Of a stretch of DNA of 64,000 nt, positions 8,395 to 16,601 are shown one piece after another. Numbering within the stretch: position 1 is the stretch's first letter; the number at the start of each line of letters is the position of its first letter. Location: assembly GCF_900105675.1 (NCBI RefSeq), contig NZ_LT629786.1, positions 3,224,001 to 3,288,000 on the forward strand, written 5' to 3'. Origin of the DNA: Pseudomonas synxantha. GTDB lineage: Bacteria; Pseudomonadota; Gammaproteobacteria; Pseudomonadales; Pseudomonadaceae. The notes beneath the pieces are model-generated. The model worked only from the letters and a program-made list of their open reading frames with translations. It did no database searches and was not told the DNA's origin. A program made the position numbers and the translations under genes.

Positions 8395-9528
8395 ATGCTC
8401 GCTCGATTGTGGCTGCGTCTTGGCGCCTTTCTCGGCAAAACCCTGCTGTGGCTGCTGGGCCTGGGCCTAATAGGCTGGTTGTTGGCGACCCTCTGGTTCG
8501 CCTGGCAGCACAGTGGCCCGGTGTCAGCGGATGAGCAGATCCCACCGGGTGAAGCGGCCATGACCCAAGGCATCATCCAGACCGCAGTCCGCATCGTCGA
8601 CCAGCACCGCGAAGGCACCCGCTACCTGCGCGATGCCCACGCCAAGGCCCATGGCTGCGTGAAAGCCGAAGTCAGTGTGCTGGCCGATCTCGATCCAGCG
8701 TTGCGCCAGGGCGTGTTCGCCGAACCGGGCAAGACCTGGGAGGCGACCATGCGTCTGTCCAACGGCAACGCCTACCCGCAGTTCGACAGCATCCGCGACG
8801 CCCGCGGCATGGCGATCAAGCTGCTGGATGTGCCCGGCAAACAGCTGATGGCCGACCAGCAAACACGCACGGAGCAGGATTTCGTGATGTTCAGTCATCC
8901 GAATTTCTTCGTCAGCGATGTAGCGGAATATGCGCAGAACATCGGCGCGCAGGCGGACGGCAAGAAGGTCCTGGCTTTCTTCCCCACGCTCGACCCGCGC
9001 AGTTGGCAAGTGCGCCACCTGTTTATTGCCCTGGCCACCCTGGCGCCCGCACCCGCCAGCCCGACGCAGACCACCTACTTCTCAGTTTCGCCCTACAAGT
9101 TCGGCGCGGCCAACGCCAAGTTCCGCGTCGCGCCAGACCCGCAAAGCTGCCCGGACTATGTGCTGCCCAAACAGAATCAGGCCCTGCCGAACTTCCTGCG
9201 CAGCGCCCTCACACAACAACTGTCCACCGACCGTGTAGCCGCCTGTTTCGTGCTGCAGATCCAGCGCCAGAACCCGCAGAAGTTCATGCCGATCGAAGAC
9301 ACCAGCATCGAATGGAAGGAGAGCGACGCGCCATATGAGACGGTGGCGAAGGTCAGGATCCCCGCCCAGGACTTCGACACGCCCGCGCAGAACCTGGCCT
9401 GCGACAACCAGTCGTTCAACCCGTGGTTTGGTGTGGAAGCACACCGCCCTATTGGCGGCATCAACCGGTTGCGCAAGGCGGTGTATGAAGCAGTCAGCGA
9501 TTACCGGCACAGCCGCAACGCGCCGTAA
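8395..9528 (+). CDS. Catalase-related haem protein with N-terminal membrane anchor
   Basis: A 377-residue catalase-family protein of the short SrpA/catalase-related-peroxidase type. The ATG at 8395 is chosen because it follows AAGGA at good spacing; an in-frame ATG at 8362 would overlap the stop of the dihaem gene. A hydrophobic segment near residues 12-38 puts the domain in the periplasm. Expected catalase landmarks are present: the distal His region RDAHAKAHGC, RLSNGNA, DARGMAIKLLDV, DFVMFSHPNFF, and the proximal haem Tyr motif RLRKAVYEAVSDYR. Coupling with the upstream dihaem protein suggests that the two act on the same peroxide, for example a lipid hydroperoxide; this is inference. Confidence 0.85.
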   Translation: MLARLWLRLGAFLGKTLLWLLGLGLIGWLLATLWFAWQHSGPVSADEQIPPGEAAMTQGIIQTAVRIVDQHREGTRYLRDAHAKAHGCVKAEVSVLADLDPALRQGVFAEPGKTWEATMRLSNGNAYPQFDSIRDARGMAIKLLDVPGKQLMADQQTRTEQDFVMFSHPNFFVSDVAEYAQNIGAQADGKKVLAFFPTLDPRSWQVRHLFIALATLAPAPASPTQTTYFSVSPYKFGAANAKFRVAPDPQSCPDYVLPKQNQALPNFLRSALTQQLSTDRVAACFVLQIQRQNPQKFMPIEDTSIEWKESDAPYETVAKVRIPAQDFDTPAQNLACDNQSFNPWFGVEAHRPIGGINRLRKAVYEAVSDYRHSRNAP

Positions 9529-9639
9529 AGAGTGCGTAACAACAGGCCCGGCGGCGTAAGGATTGCGTCGGGCCTATTGAGCAGCTTCCGCCCCGTCTCT
9601 ACCGTGATGGCATACCCCATCATTGCGTAGGAAGTCAGC

Positions 9640-9756
9640 GTGGAAAGCTCAACCCTCGGCATGATCGTACTGACCATAATCGCTGTATTCGGCACAGCAT
9701 CTTTCTGCTTCGAACACTTGGCAAGACGCCAGCCGCGCAGGAAAAAAGCCGAATAG
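9640..9756 (+). CDS. Small predicted membrane protein, 38 residues
   Basis: A GTG codon at 9640 follows TAGGAAG at 7-8 bp and opens a 38-codon frame. Its product has one hydrophobic segment (LGMIVLTIIAVFGTASF) and a basic tail (ARRQPRRKKAE), the layout of a single-span small membrane protein. A terminator begins 15 bp after the stop. I know no family for it; the ribosome site and the membrane pattern are the only support. Confidence 0.5.
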   Translation: MESSTLGMIVLTIIAVFGTASFCFEHLARRQPRRKKAE

Positions 9757-9770
9757 AAAAAACGCAGACG

Positions 9771-9799
9771 AAAAAAAGCCCGCTCAATGAGCGGGCTTT
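9771..9799 (-). terminator. Bidirectional terminator downstream of tRNA-Asp
   Basis: AAGCCCGCTC and GAGCGGGCTT pair around a short AAT loop. The A tract on one side and TTT on the other let it work in both directions. On the minus strand it ends the tRNA-Val/tRNA-Asp transcript; on the plus strand it can end the small ORF. A diverged copy is present at about 12074-12102. Confidence 0.85.
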
Positions 9800-9839
9800 C
9801 TGTAGCGACCTGGCGTTCAGTGCTCCAGGTTGCCGAATA

Positions 9840-9916
9840 TGGCGCAGCGGACGGGACTCGAACCCGCGACCCCCGGCGTGACAGGCCGGTATTCTAACCG
9901 ACTGAACTACCGCTGC
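9840..9916 (-). tRNA. tRNA-Asp (anticodon GTC)
   Basis: The 77-nt minus-strand sequence folds as a cloverleaf: acceptor GCAGCGG pairs with CCGCTGC, the anticodon loop reads CTGTCAC, the T loop is TTCGAGT, and the CCA end is encoded. It lies 19 bp downstream of tRNA-Val on the same strand, so they are probably one transcript. Confidence 0.96.
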
Positions 9917-9935
9917 GCGTAACACTTGAAGCGAA

Positions 9936-10011
9936 TGGTGGGTGATGACGGGATCGAACCGCCGACCCTCTGCTTGTAAGGCAGATGCTCTCCCAGCTGA
10001 GCTAATCACCC
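9936..10011 (-). tRNA. tRNA-Val (anticodon TAC)
   Basis: A 76-nt minus-strand cloverleaf with acceptor GGGTGAT pairing with ATCACCC, anticodon loop CTTACAA, T loop TTCGATC and encoded CCA. It is the first of the two co-oriented tRNA genes. Confidence 0.96.
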
Positions 10012-10319
10012 TTCGTTTCGGTGTGGGCGCATCATACACCAATAATCCGCAATGTCTTGATTTAAATGCAATTTATTTGAAATATTTTCTTTATCCCCCA
10101 CAGAAGCTCTGGAACTGTCCAACCGCCGATGGTCGTCGCGCCCTAAACACCTGGGTAGTGAACCCGATTGGCGGGCGTGTTCGCCACGCGGCTTGGCCAC
10201 TTGTGGTTAACATCGGCAAGCTGTTTTCGTTCACGACATCACAGCAGTCTTCGACTTGATAATAGAACCCCCTCCAACAGGAGGGGTCTGCTCTTTATCA
10301 GATCTCGGGAATACATCGA
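10012..10319. other. Intergenic region before the DUF1206 gene
   Basis: The first part must hold the tRNA promoter on the minus strand; I cannot place its boxes with confidence. A 7-8 bp hairpin (ACCCCCTCC / GGAGGGGT) at 10267-10287 lies in the leader of the DUF1206 gene. No ORF or RNA gene is supported here. Confidence 0.4.
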
Positions 10320-11135
10320 ATGTCCGCGCAACATAGCCTGGTAATACTCGCTCGGGGAGGCTACGCCGCCCGGGGAGCGCTTTATTTGATCATCGGTATC
10401 TTCGCATTGCTCGCAGCACGAGACTCGACAAAACCGAAAGACAGCCACAAGAGCCTGGAAGCATTGCTAAGCCAACCATTCGGCTATTTTTTAGTTGGGC
10501 TTGTGGTGGCGGGTCTGCTCGCATTTGCGGCTTGGCGCGTCCTGCAAGCTACGCGTGATGTCGATCATCACGGCAAAGAGCTCAAAGGCCTGGTGATTCG
10601 CACGGGTCTATTTGCAGGAGGTATGGTCAACGGCGCTCTGGCGCTTTTCGCATTGGGCCTGCTCATTAGCGGCATTAGAAGCTCGGGCGATTCCGGAGGG
10701 CAGACCAAAGACTGGCTAGCGCATCTTTTGTCTTGGGAATACTCGAGTTTGCTGGTTTACCTGATCGCTCTCATTCCGCTTGGTGTGGGTATTGCTCACA
10801 TCATCAAGGGATGGAAGGCGTCGTTTGAGAAGTATTTCGAGGCTGACGAAGACATCATGCGGTACGTACGTCCAGTGTCGCGCTTCGGCCTGATAGCCCG
10901 TGGGGTTGTTTTTATAGAGATTGCGTTGCTGCTGGCAATCAGTGGCTCCGCTTATCAAGCCATGGATCCACCCGGTATGAAGGAAGCCCTGGACGCGCTT
11001 CAGAATCTACCAGCTGGGTGGTTGATTTTGATGGTGATGGCCTTGGGGCTGATTGCTTTCTCGGCTTACAGTTTCTCTGAAGCCTTCTGGCGCAGGATAA
11101 ATATGGATATGCCGGGAGTATCGAGATCGCGCTGA
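10320..11135 (+). CDS. DUF1206 multi-pass membrane protein
   Basis: A 271-residue inner-membrane protein with three related two-helix units, each beginning with an Arg-Gly turn (LARGGYAARGALYLIIG, IRTGLFAGGMVNGALALF, ARGVVFIEIALLLAIS). This is the pattern of DUF1206. Function is unknown. The gene lies in a slightly lower-GC accessory patch between the tRNAs and the catabolic cluster, beside a stress-type DUF892 gene on the other strand. Confidence 0.85.
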   Translation: MSAQHSLVILARGGYAARGALYLIIGIFALLAARDSTKPKDSHKSLEALLSQPFGYFLVGLVVAGLLAFAAWRVLQATRDVDHHGKELKGLVIRTGLFAGGMVNGALALFALGLLISGIRSSGDSGGQTKDWLAHLLSWEYSSLLVYLIALIPLGVGIAHIIKGWKASFEKYFEADEDIMRYVRPVSRFGLIARGVVFIEIALLLAISGSAYQAMDPPGMKEALDALQNLPAGWLILMVMALGLIAFSAYSFSEAFWRRINMDMPGVSRSR

Positions 11136-11269
11136 TAGCCGGAGTGACGTCCGGCTCACCACCGTAGGAAAAACGTCATGTACAGAAACCAGTATTAGAA
11201 ACAGGAAGGCCAATGTAAACCGAAGCGCTGGCGATCATTGAACTGCCATTCGGCCAGTAAATACTCACG

Positions 11270-11300
11270 TGAATAACAAACGGCGCCATTGCAGCGCCGT
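11270..11300 (-). terminator. Terminator downstream of the DUF892 gene
   Basis: ACGGCGC pairs with GCGCCGT around a 7-base loop. On the minus strand it is followed by TTTGTTATT, 20 bp past the stop of the DUF892 gene. Confidence 0.7.
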
Positions 11301-11319
11301 CTGACTACCACCCCTAGCG

Positions 11320-11820
11320 TCATTTGGACTCTAATGTTGCAGCTTGATTACCGCCCTGCTCTGCAATCTTGGATAGTTTTTCATCGGTCGCTTTTTCTTC
11401 AGCGAGAGTTTCTGCGAGCAGTTTCGCAGCATCAGGAAGGTTCAAGTGCTTTGCCATGGCAATGAGCGTTCCATAGCCAGCGATCTCGTAGTGTTCCACC
11501 TTTTGCGCTGCCCCAATCAAGCCAGCATCCAGAACAGCGCCTTTCTCGATCTCGTCAATTAATTCTTTTGACTCCTCGACCAGCCCTTCCATTGCTACGC
11601 ATTTCATTCTTTTGAGTTTTAAACCGGTCAGTTCCACGAGCCGATCTATCCGTTCAATCTGGCCCTGGGTTTCTTCAAGATGAGCATTGAATGCTTCTGC
11701 CAATAACGGGTTGGTTGCCGCTCGGGCCATACGAGGTAAGGCACGAGTGATCTGCTTTTCAGCACTGTAGATATCGGAAAGCTCGTGAATAAAAAGGTCT
11801 TGCACTGTTTTCCTAGCCAT
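11320..11820 (-). CDS. DUF892 (YciE-type) ferritin-like protein
   Basis: A 166-residue four-helix-bundle protein. Carboxylate and His residues expected at a ferritin-like dimetal site appear in order: FIHELSDIYSAEKQ in helix 1, NAHLEETQGQ in helix 2, KVEHYEIAGYGTL in helix 3 and LAEEKATDEKL in helix 4. YciE-type proteins are induced by stress in enterobacteria, but their reaction is not established. The start follows GAGGGCA. The gene is monocistronic. Confidence 0.9.
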   Translation of the reverse strand: MARKTVQDLFIHELSDIYSAEKQITRALPRMARAATNPLLAEAFNAHLEETQGQIERIDRLVELTGLKLKRMKCVAMEGLVEESKELIDEIEKGAVLDAGLIGAAQKVEHYEIAGYGTLIAMAKHLNLPDAAKLLAETLAEEKATDEKLSKIAEQGGNQAATLESK

Positions 11821-12651
11821 TTTAATGCCCTCACTGAATCAAAGATCGCCCCTTGCCAGGACGCAATTCAACGACACAGGGCGTGTCGCACATGAAAAAT
11901 GACTGGGTGATTTGTGCAGTTGTTCCAAAATTTTTCCGGGAGTACAACCCAGCGGTAGACGAACCAATACGAAAATTGATGTGCAGGGAATGGTAAAAGG
12001 CTGTGCCAGCGGTGAACTGATGTGTACTTGAAAAACCGTGGCTGGAGATGAGCTCCGGTGTATTCAGAAGACGAAAAAAAGCCCGCTCAATGAGCGGGCT
12101 TCTTGTGGCGACCTGACGTTCAGTGTTCCAGGTTACCGAATATGGCGCAGCGGACGGGATCATAACTCATCCTCCAAGTGTTTGAAAGCTCAAGATTTCC
12201 AAAGTATAGCGTTACGCTGATGGCCTTAATTGTGTACTCATTATTTGTGCTGGCGTTTTTACGTGGCTACGGCCGAATCACACGGGGCCAGGCCGGGTAA
12301 GACTTCTCATGCTATATCCGCATCGGTTTAACCAAAAAAATGGATTCGTACTCATTGGGGAGTCGCACAGGCGTACACCCAGCAGTGGGCACGTGAACTC
12401 TAAACAGGTTTCTGAATCGGCAAGATCTCGCCCTCTTCTGTTACCGATGACGCTGCATTGAGTAGCACATGATTTACTTCCGGATCGCCACGTCTGGGAC
12501 TTCGATCACCCGCATCTTGTATAACTTGATGGAAGTGCCACGCAAGCTATGATCGTACCTAAGGATTATTGCCTACCGCCCAACTCGCTGGTGATGGATC
12601 AAACGTCTAAGCGAGGCTAAAAATGCCCCACGATGTCTGCATTGGATTCTA
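11821..12651. other. 830-bp gene-free stretch with a decayed tRNA-Asp end
   Basis: No credible gene is visible here; short frames overlap the copied terminator. Base composition is lower in GC than the flanks. The only recognisable element is the tRNA-Asp relic and terminator copy at 12069-12159. It forms the junction between core genes and the catabolic cluster. Confidence 0.5.
12069..12159 (-). repeat. Diverged copy of tRNA-Asp 3' end plus its terminator
   Basis: This 91-bp stretch matches 9766-9856 without indels and with six mismatches by eye. It contains the terminator hairpin and the last 17 nt of tRNA-Asp (12143-12159: CCA, acceptor 3' strand and start of the T arm). Similarity stops in the T arm. 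The break point is typical of tRNA-targeted integration, but a decayed second tRNA-Asp copy would look similar. Confidence 0.75.
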
Positions 12652-13533
12652 TCACTGTCGACCACAGGCCTTCAGACCCACAATCGTGTAGCAACCCACC
12701 GCCACCACGTAACCATCAATTCGTTGTAGAAAGGTCTGTTTGAGCTCGTTCTGACCCGTCATAGGGTTACGCCACAAGTAAGTCATCTCGGCGTTGTCCT
12801 CAGTGCGCATCAGTTCAAGCATGGCTTCGCCAATGGGCTTGCCATCGGTGGAACGCAGCGACTTGAAGTCAGTGCCCACCAGCCTGGGCAAGAAGCCATG
12901 GGCGGCGAAGCGTTGGGTCTTCAGGTCCACCACAAAGGCATACAGATCATCTTCGGTGAGTTGCTTGTCGTGTTTGTTGATGCGATCCAGCGTAGAGGCC
13001 GGGTCGCTGGCCAGTTGTTCGGTCACCCGTTGCAGCAACTGCCTGGCCTGTTCAGCGCTGGCTCGGGGCATGTAGTAGCCCACCGAGATCACCCGATCGG
13101 CCACACGCTCGTAGAACACACGCTTGCGCTCCACTTTGCCGTGCTGCCAGTTCCACCAGCGGTATTCGGCGCTGCGCACCGTGCCGTCAGCCGGTTGCGA
13201 AATAGCGTGCTGGAAGGCGGCCTTGAGGTCGTCATCCAGCACGCTGACCACGGGCTTGCCCACCAATGACGCTGAAGGTCCGCCACTGGCTAGCATTACG
13301 CCGGCGGTGTCGATCACGTAGATGTATAGCTCACCATCCACATAGGCGCCCTGGCGACTGAACTCGGCGAGGGCACCATCACCCCGCGTCTTGTAATCGG
13401 CCACGGCCTTGGCCAGCAAGGCATTGGCGCGCTGGGCTTCGCCACCGTAGACATCCGTCGTCGCAGCTTGGGCCCCATTGATGAACGCGCTGCACCACAG
13501 GCACAGCAGCACGAAAGGTCGGTAAAGGCTCAT
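12652..13533 (-). CDS. Periplasmic Cache-domain protein
   Basis: A 293-residue exported protein with a cleavable signal (hydrophobic core, ending NGAQA-A). Two similar halves follow (about 30-150 and 155-285). Each has a helix then a Cache-like beta sheet, with parallel phrases GELYIYVIDTAGVMLASGG...LVGKPV and DLYAFVVDLKTQRFAAHG...LVGTDF. Proteins of this type bind small ligands in the periplasm. It has no transmembrane signalling part of its own. It is the last gene on the minus strand left of the catabolic genes, 38 bp past the acyl-CoA dehydrogenase stop, so it may be co-transcribed as a substrate sensor; that link is inference. Confidence 0.8.
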   Translation of the reverse strand: MSLYRPFVLLCLWCSAFINGAQAATTDVYGGEAQRANALLAKAVADYKTRGDGALAEFSRQGAYVDGELYIYVIDTAGVMLASGGPSASLVGKPVVSVLDDDLKAAFQHAISQPADGTVRSAEYRWWNWQHGKVERKRVFYERVADRVISVGYYMPRASAEQARQLLQRVTEQLASDPASTLDRINKHDKQLTEDDLYAFVVDLKTQRFAAHGFLPRLVGTDFKSLRSTDGKPIGEAMLELMRTEDNAEMTYLWRNPMTGQNELKQTFLQRIDGYVVAVGCYTIVGLKACGRQ

Positions 13534-13571
13534 TAATGGTGTTCCTCAAAAGGTGGCTGCGTCATCTGGTG

Positions 13572-14696
13572 TCACAGGGTCCGCCCGATGATCTCCTTCA
13601 TGATCTCCGAGGTGCCGCCGTAGATTCGCGCGACACGGGCATCCACCCACGCCCGGCTGATCTTGTACTCGCTCATGAACCCGTACCCACCGTGCAGTTG
13701 CAAAAACTCGTCGAGCAGCTTGCCCTGCATTTCCGAGCCCAGCAGTTTGGCCATCGCCGCGACATCCGGCGCCAGCTCGCCGCGCATGACCTTGGCCAGG
13801 CAATCATCGACAAACACACGCAACATGGTGAATTGCGCCTTGGCCTCGGCCAGCTTGAAGCGGGTGTTCTGGAAGTCCAGCACCGGCTTGCCGAATACCT
13901 TGCGCTCACGGGTGTACTCGATGGTTTCCGAGAGCAACGTGTCGATCGACTGCGCGGCGCGGATGGCAATGATCAAGCGTTCCCAGGCCAACTGGTGAGT
14001 CAGGTATTTGAAGCCCTGCCCTTCCTCGCCCAGGCGGTTGGCTGCGGGTACGCGCACCTCATCGAAAAACAGCTCGGCGGTGTCCTGGCCCTTGAGGCCG
14101 ATCTTTTCCAGCAGGCGCCCCTTGGCGAAGCCTGGACGGTCCTCCTCGATACAGATCAGGGTCAGTTCCTTGGCGCTGAGGTCAAGCTTGGTGGCGGTGA
14201 CCATCAACCCGGCGTTGCCGCCGTTGGTGATGAAGGTCTTCTGCCCGGAAACGATGTAGTCATCGCCGTCGGCGCGCGCCAGGGTGCGCATCGAGCGCAG
14301 GTCACTGCCGATTCCCGGCTCACTCATGGCGATCACGCCGACCAGCTCGCCACTGACCATTTTCGGCAACCAACGCTGCTTCTGTTCTTCGGTGCCGTAG
14401 GCAACGATGTACGGCGCGACGATTTCCGAGTGAGTGGTAAAACCCACTGCCGTGGCGTTGGCACGCGCCAGCTCCTCGATCATCACGGCGCTGTGGCCAA
14501 AATCGCCACCGGGGCCGCCATATTCCTCAGGCACTGTGGAGCACAACAGCCCGGTTTCCCCAGCCTTGAGCCAGACTTCCTTGGGAACGATGCCGGCCTT
14601 TTCCCATTCATGCAGGTAGGGCACGATCTCGCGATCGACAAACCGACGGGCTTGGTCGCGGAACATGCTGTGGTCTTCGCGAAAAACACTGCGCAT
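13572..14696 (-). CDS. Acyl-CoA dehydrogenase
   Basis: A 374-residue FAD enzyme that introduces a 2,3-double bond into an acyl-CoA. The start at 14696 follows GGAGAC and opens MRSVFREDHSMF; a longer frame upstream overlaps the crotonase gene and is rejected. Family landmarks: AMSEPGIGSD and FITNGGNAGL (FAD/substrate), RERKVFGKPVLDFQNTRF, the C-terminal YGGTSEIMKEIIGR. The usual MCAD catalytic Glu position is Gly here, and the likely base is the Glu of LAWERL, as in isovaleryl-CoA dehydrogenase-like members. It closes a four-gene CoA-ester operon. Confidence 0.93.
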   Translation of the reverse strand: MRSVFREDHSMFRDQARRFVDREIVPYLHEWEKAGIVPKEVWLKAGETGLLCSTVPEEYGGPGGDFGHSAVMIEELARANATAVGFTTHSEIVAPYIVAYGTEEQKQRWLPKMVSGELVGVIAMSEPGIGSDLRSMRTLARADGDDYIVSGQKTFITNGGNAGLMVTATKLDLSAKELTLICIEEDRPGFAKGRLLEKIGLKGQDTAELFFDEVRVPAANRLGEEGQGFKYLTHQLAWERLIIAIRAAQSIDTLLSETIEYTRERKVFGKPVLDFQNTRFKLAEAKAQFTMLRVFVDDCLAKVMRGELAPDVAAMAKLLGSEMQGKLLDEFLQLHGGYGFMSEYKISRAWVDARVARIYGGTSEIMKEIIGRTL

Positions 14697-14727
14697 TGTC
14701 AGTCTCCAGAATTGGGTCGATAAGCCA

Positions 14728-15528
14728 TCAACGGTCGCGGTAGTCGGGTGCGCGTTTTTCGACAAACGCCGACACGGCTTCGTGATGGTCTTCGGTGTGA
14801 TGAGCCAGCGATTGGTACGCGGCCGACAGCTCCAGCAAGGAGTCCAGGCGCATATGCTGGCCTTCGCGGAGCAGGCGTTTGCACAAGCGCAACGAATGCC
14901 CCGGGTTGCTGGCAATCCGTTCGGCGAGCGAGCGCGCTTCGGCCATCAAGGTCTGGTGCGTGCACACTTGCTCCACCAGCCCCCATTCCTGGGCCTTGAC
15001 GGCATTGATGGCGTCGCCGGTGAACGACATCAGGCTGGCCTTGGGAATGCCGATGATCCGCGGCAGCAACCAGGCGCCGCCGTCTCCCGGAACGATCCCC
15101 AAGCGCACGAAACTCTCGGCAAACACCGCCGAGGTCGAAGCCAGGCGAATGTCGCACATGCACGCAAGGTCAAGGCCGGCGCCGATTGCCGGACCGTTCA
15201 CGGCCGCAATCACGGGGATATCCAGCTCGTAGATCGCCAGGGGTATGCGCTGAATCCCATCGCGGTAGGTATTGCGCAGTTCATAGGGTGAGCCGGCGAA
15301 AATCCCGCCGCGCTCATGCATATCCTTGACGTTGCCACCGGCGCAGAAAGCGCTGCCATTGCCGGTAAGAATCATCACCCGCGCCGATTGGTCGCGGCGC
15401 AATTGGCTGCACAGCTCGACGAACTCCTGGATCTGCTCGGGGGTCGTCAAGGCATTGCGGGTGTCGGGATGGTCCATGCGCACGGTGACAATGCCGCCGT
15501 CGCGCTCGATCTGCAGAAACGGCTTCAT
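14728..15528 (-). CDS. Enoyl-CoA hydratase/isomerase family protein with altered catalytic residues
   Basis: A 266-residue crotonase-fold protein. The oxyanion-hole regions are present (FCAGGNVKDM and GPAIGAGLDLACMCDI). Aligned with rat enoyl-CoA hydratase, Glu144 corresponds to Asp120 and Glu164 to Phe140, with a Glu at 138 instead. Simple hydratase activity is thus doubtful; an isomerase, hydrolase or C-C lyase role is possible. Its start overlaps the stop of the small acyl-CoA dehydrogenase subunit gene by 4 bp, so these genes are translationally coupled. Confidence 0.9.
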   Translation of the reverse strand: MKPFLQIERDGGIVTVRMDHPDTRNALTTPEQIQEFVELCSQLRRDQSARVMILTGNGSAFCAGGNVKDMHERGGIFAGSPYELRNTYRDGIQRIPLAIYELDIPVIAAVNGPAIGAGLDLACMCDIRLASTSAVFAESFVRLGIVPGDGGAWLLPRIIGIPKASLMSFTGDAINAVKAQEWGLVEQVCTHQTLMAEARSLAERIASNPGHSLRLCKRLLREGQHMRLDSLLELSAAYQSLAHHTEDHHEAVSAFVEKRAPDYRDR

Positions 15529-16601
15529 GATGCATCACTCCCGGATGGGCACAAGGGTTGCCTGCCGTGGTCGGTCAGCAACGGCCAGAACCCATCGCTG
15601 CCACCCTGGCAGATGCGCTGGCCCAGACGTTGACTCCAGAGGCTGGCCGAGCCTGCCTCGCTGCGCCACGCCCATAGCCGGCGGGTCAGCAAGTGCAAAG
15701 GGTATTCCTCGGTAAAACCGATGGCGCCGTGCACGGAGTGAGCAAAGCCGGCGCCTATGCCGGCCGCCTCGGCGGTACTGATCTTCGCTGCAGCGATAGT
15801 CAATTCGGCCAGCCCGTCGCCTGATTCGGCAAACGCCGCTTCGGCAGCAATCCCGGCAGCAGCGGCCTGTTCGGCAAACACCGCCAGTTGCTGCTGGATA
15901 GCCTGGAACGACCCAATCGCCTTGCCAAACTGCTGGCGCTCGCGGGCATAGTTGGCGGTCATGTCCAGCAAGCCGTGCAGCGCCCCGGCAATCTGCGCCG
16001 AACGCAGCATGGCGGCGCCCAGTTCAAGTACGTTGCCGGCAAAACCCTCAGGCAAGGCTGCCTGCGCCAGCACCTGGGCACCGGTAAAGCCCAGGTCGTC
16101 GCGGGGCTCACCGGCGATATTCAAGCTGAGCGTCAACTCGCTGGCATCGCTGCGCTTCAACAGCACCACGCTCGGCTTGCCGGACGACGACTGGGTCGCC
16201 ACCGCCACCAGCGCTTCAACCTGACGGCCCCACGGCACCGCGTACGCCGAGCCGAATACCCGATCATCGTCGAGCAGCAAATCGGTGTCGGCCGCGATGC
16301 TCAAGCTCCCCGCGACCCCTTCCAACCCGGCCTCGCTCAACAGCCAGTTGCCAAGCAGGGCTTCAGCCAGTGGCGCCGGCACGCTATGACGCCCGGCCGC
16401 ACGTACCAGCACGTACATATCGGACCAGCTGGCACCGGCGCCACCGAGCGCCTCGCTGACGCCGGCCAAGGTAAAGCCGGATTCGTCCAGGGCTTGCCAC
16501 AACGCCGTAGGCCATTCGCCGCCGTCACACGCCATCACATAACTGGGCGTCGCCAGGTCGGCCAACAGGCGTTCAATTGTCGATTCAAATAGTTCGCGCA
16601 T
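15525..16601 (-). CDS. Acyl-CoA dehydrogenase-like protein, probable small subunit of a heteromer
   Basis: A 358-residue diverged acyl-CoA dehydrogenase. It keeps the C-terminal fold (YARERQQFGKAIGSFQAIQQ, HGAIGFTEEYPLH) but the N-terminal half is weakly conserved and the helix that bears the catalytic Glu in its partner reads AAMLRSAQIAG, without Glu. Such degenerate proteins encoded next to a full-length one form alpha2beta2 dehydrogenases in steroid side-chain degradation (ChsE1-ChsE2 type). Its ATG shares one base with the stop of the partner gene. A heteromer is inferred from this architecture. Confidence 0.85.
   Translation of the reverse strand: MRELFESTIERLLADLATPSYVMACDGGEWPTALWQALDESGFTLAGVSEALGGAGASWSDMYVLVRAAGRHSVPAPLAEALLGNWLLSEAGLEGVAGSLSIAADTDLLLDDDRVFGSAYAVPWGRQVEALVAVATQSSSGKPSVVLLKRSDASELTLSLNIAGEPRDDLGFTGAQVLAQAALPEGFAGNVLELGAAMLRSAQIAGALHGLLDMTANYARERQQFGKAIGSFQAIQQQLAVFAEQAAAAGIAAEAAFAESGDGLAELTIAAAKISTAEAAGIGAGFAHSVHGAIGFTEEYPLHLLTRRLWAWRSEAGSASLWSQRLGQRICQGGSDGFWPLLTDHGRQPLCPSGSDAS

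Noticed and set aside
9766-12159. A small island bounded by the two tRNA-Asp-end copies and carrying DUF1206 and DUF892
   Set aside because: For insertion into the 9.84-kb tRNA the left-over 3' fragment should lie to the left of it, on the CCA side; it lies to the right, on the wrong side.
12038-12220. A 60-codon plus-strand frame
   Set aside because: It runs through the copied terminator hairpin and the tRNA relic, so it is not a plausible gene.
13572-14915. Extended start of the acyl-CoA dehydrogenase at 14915
   Set aside because: The extra 73 residues are Cys/Arg/Thr-rich, overlap the crotonase gene in another frame, and a good ribosome site precedes the ATG at 14696.
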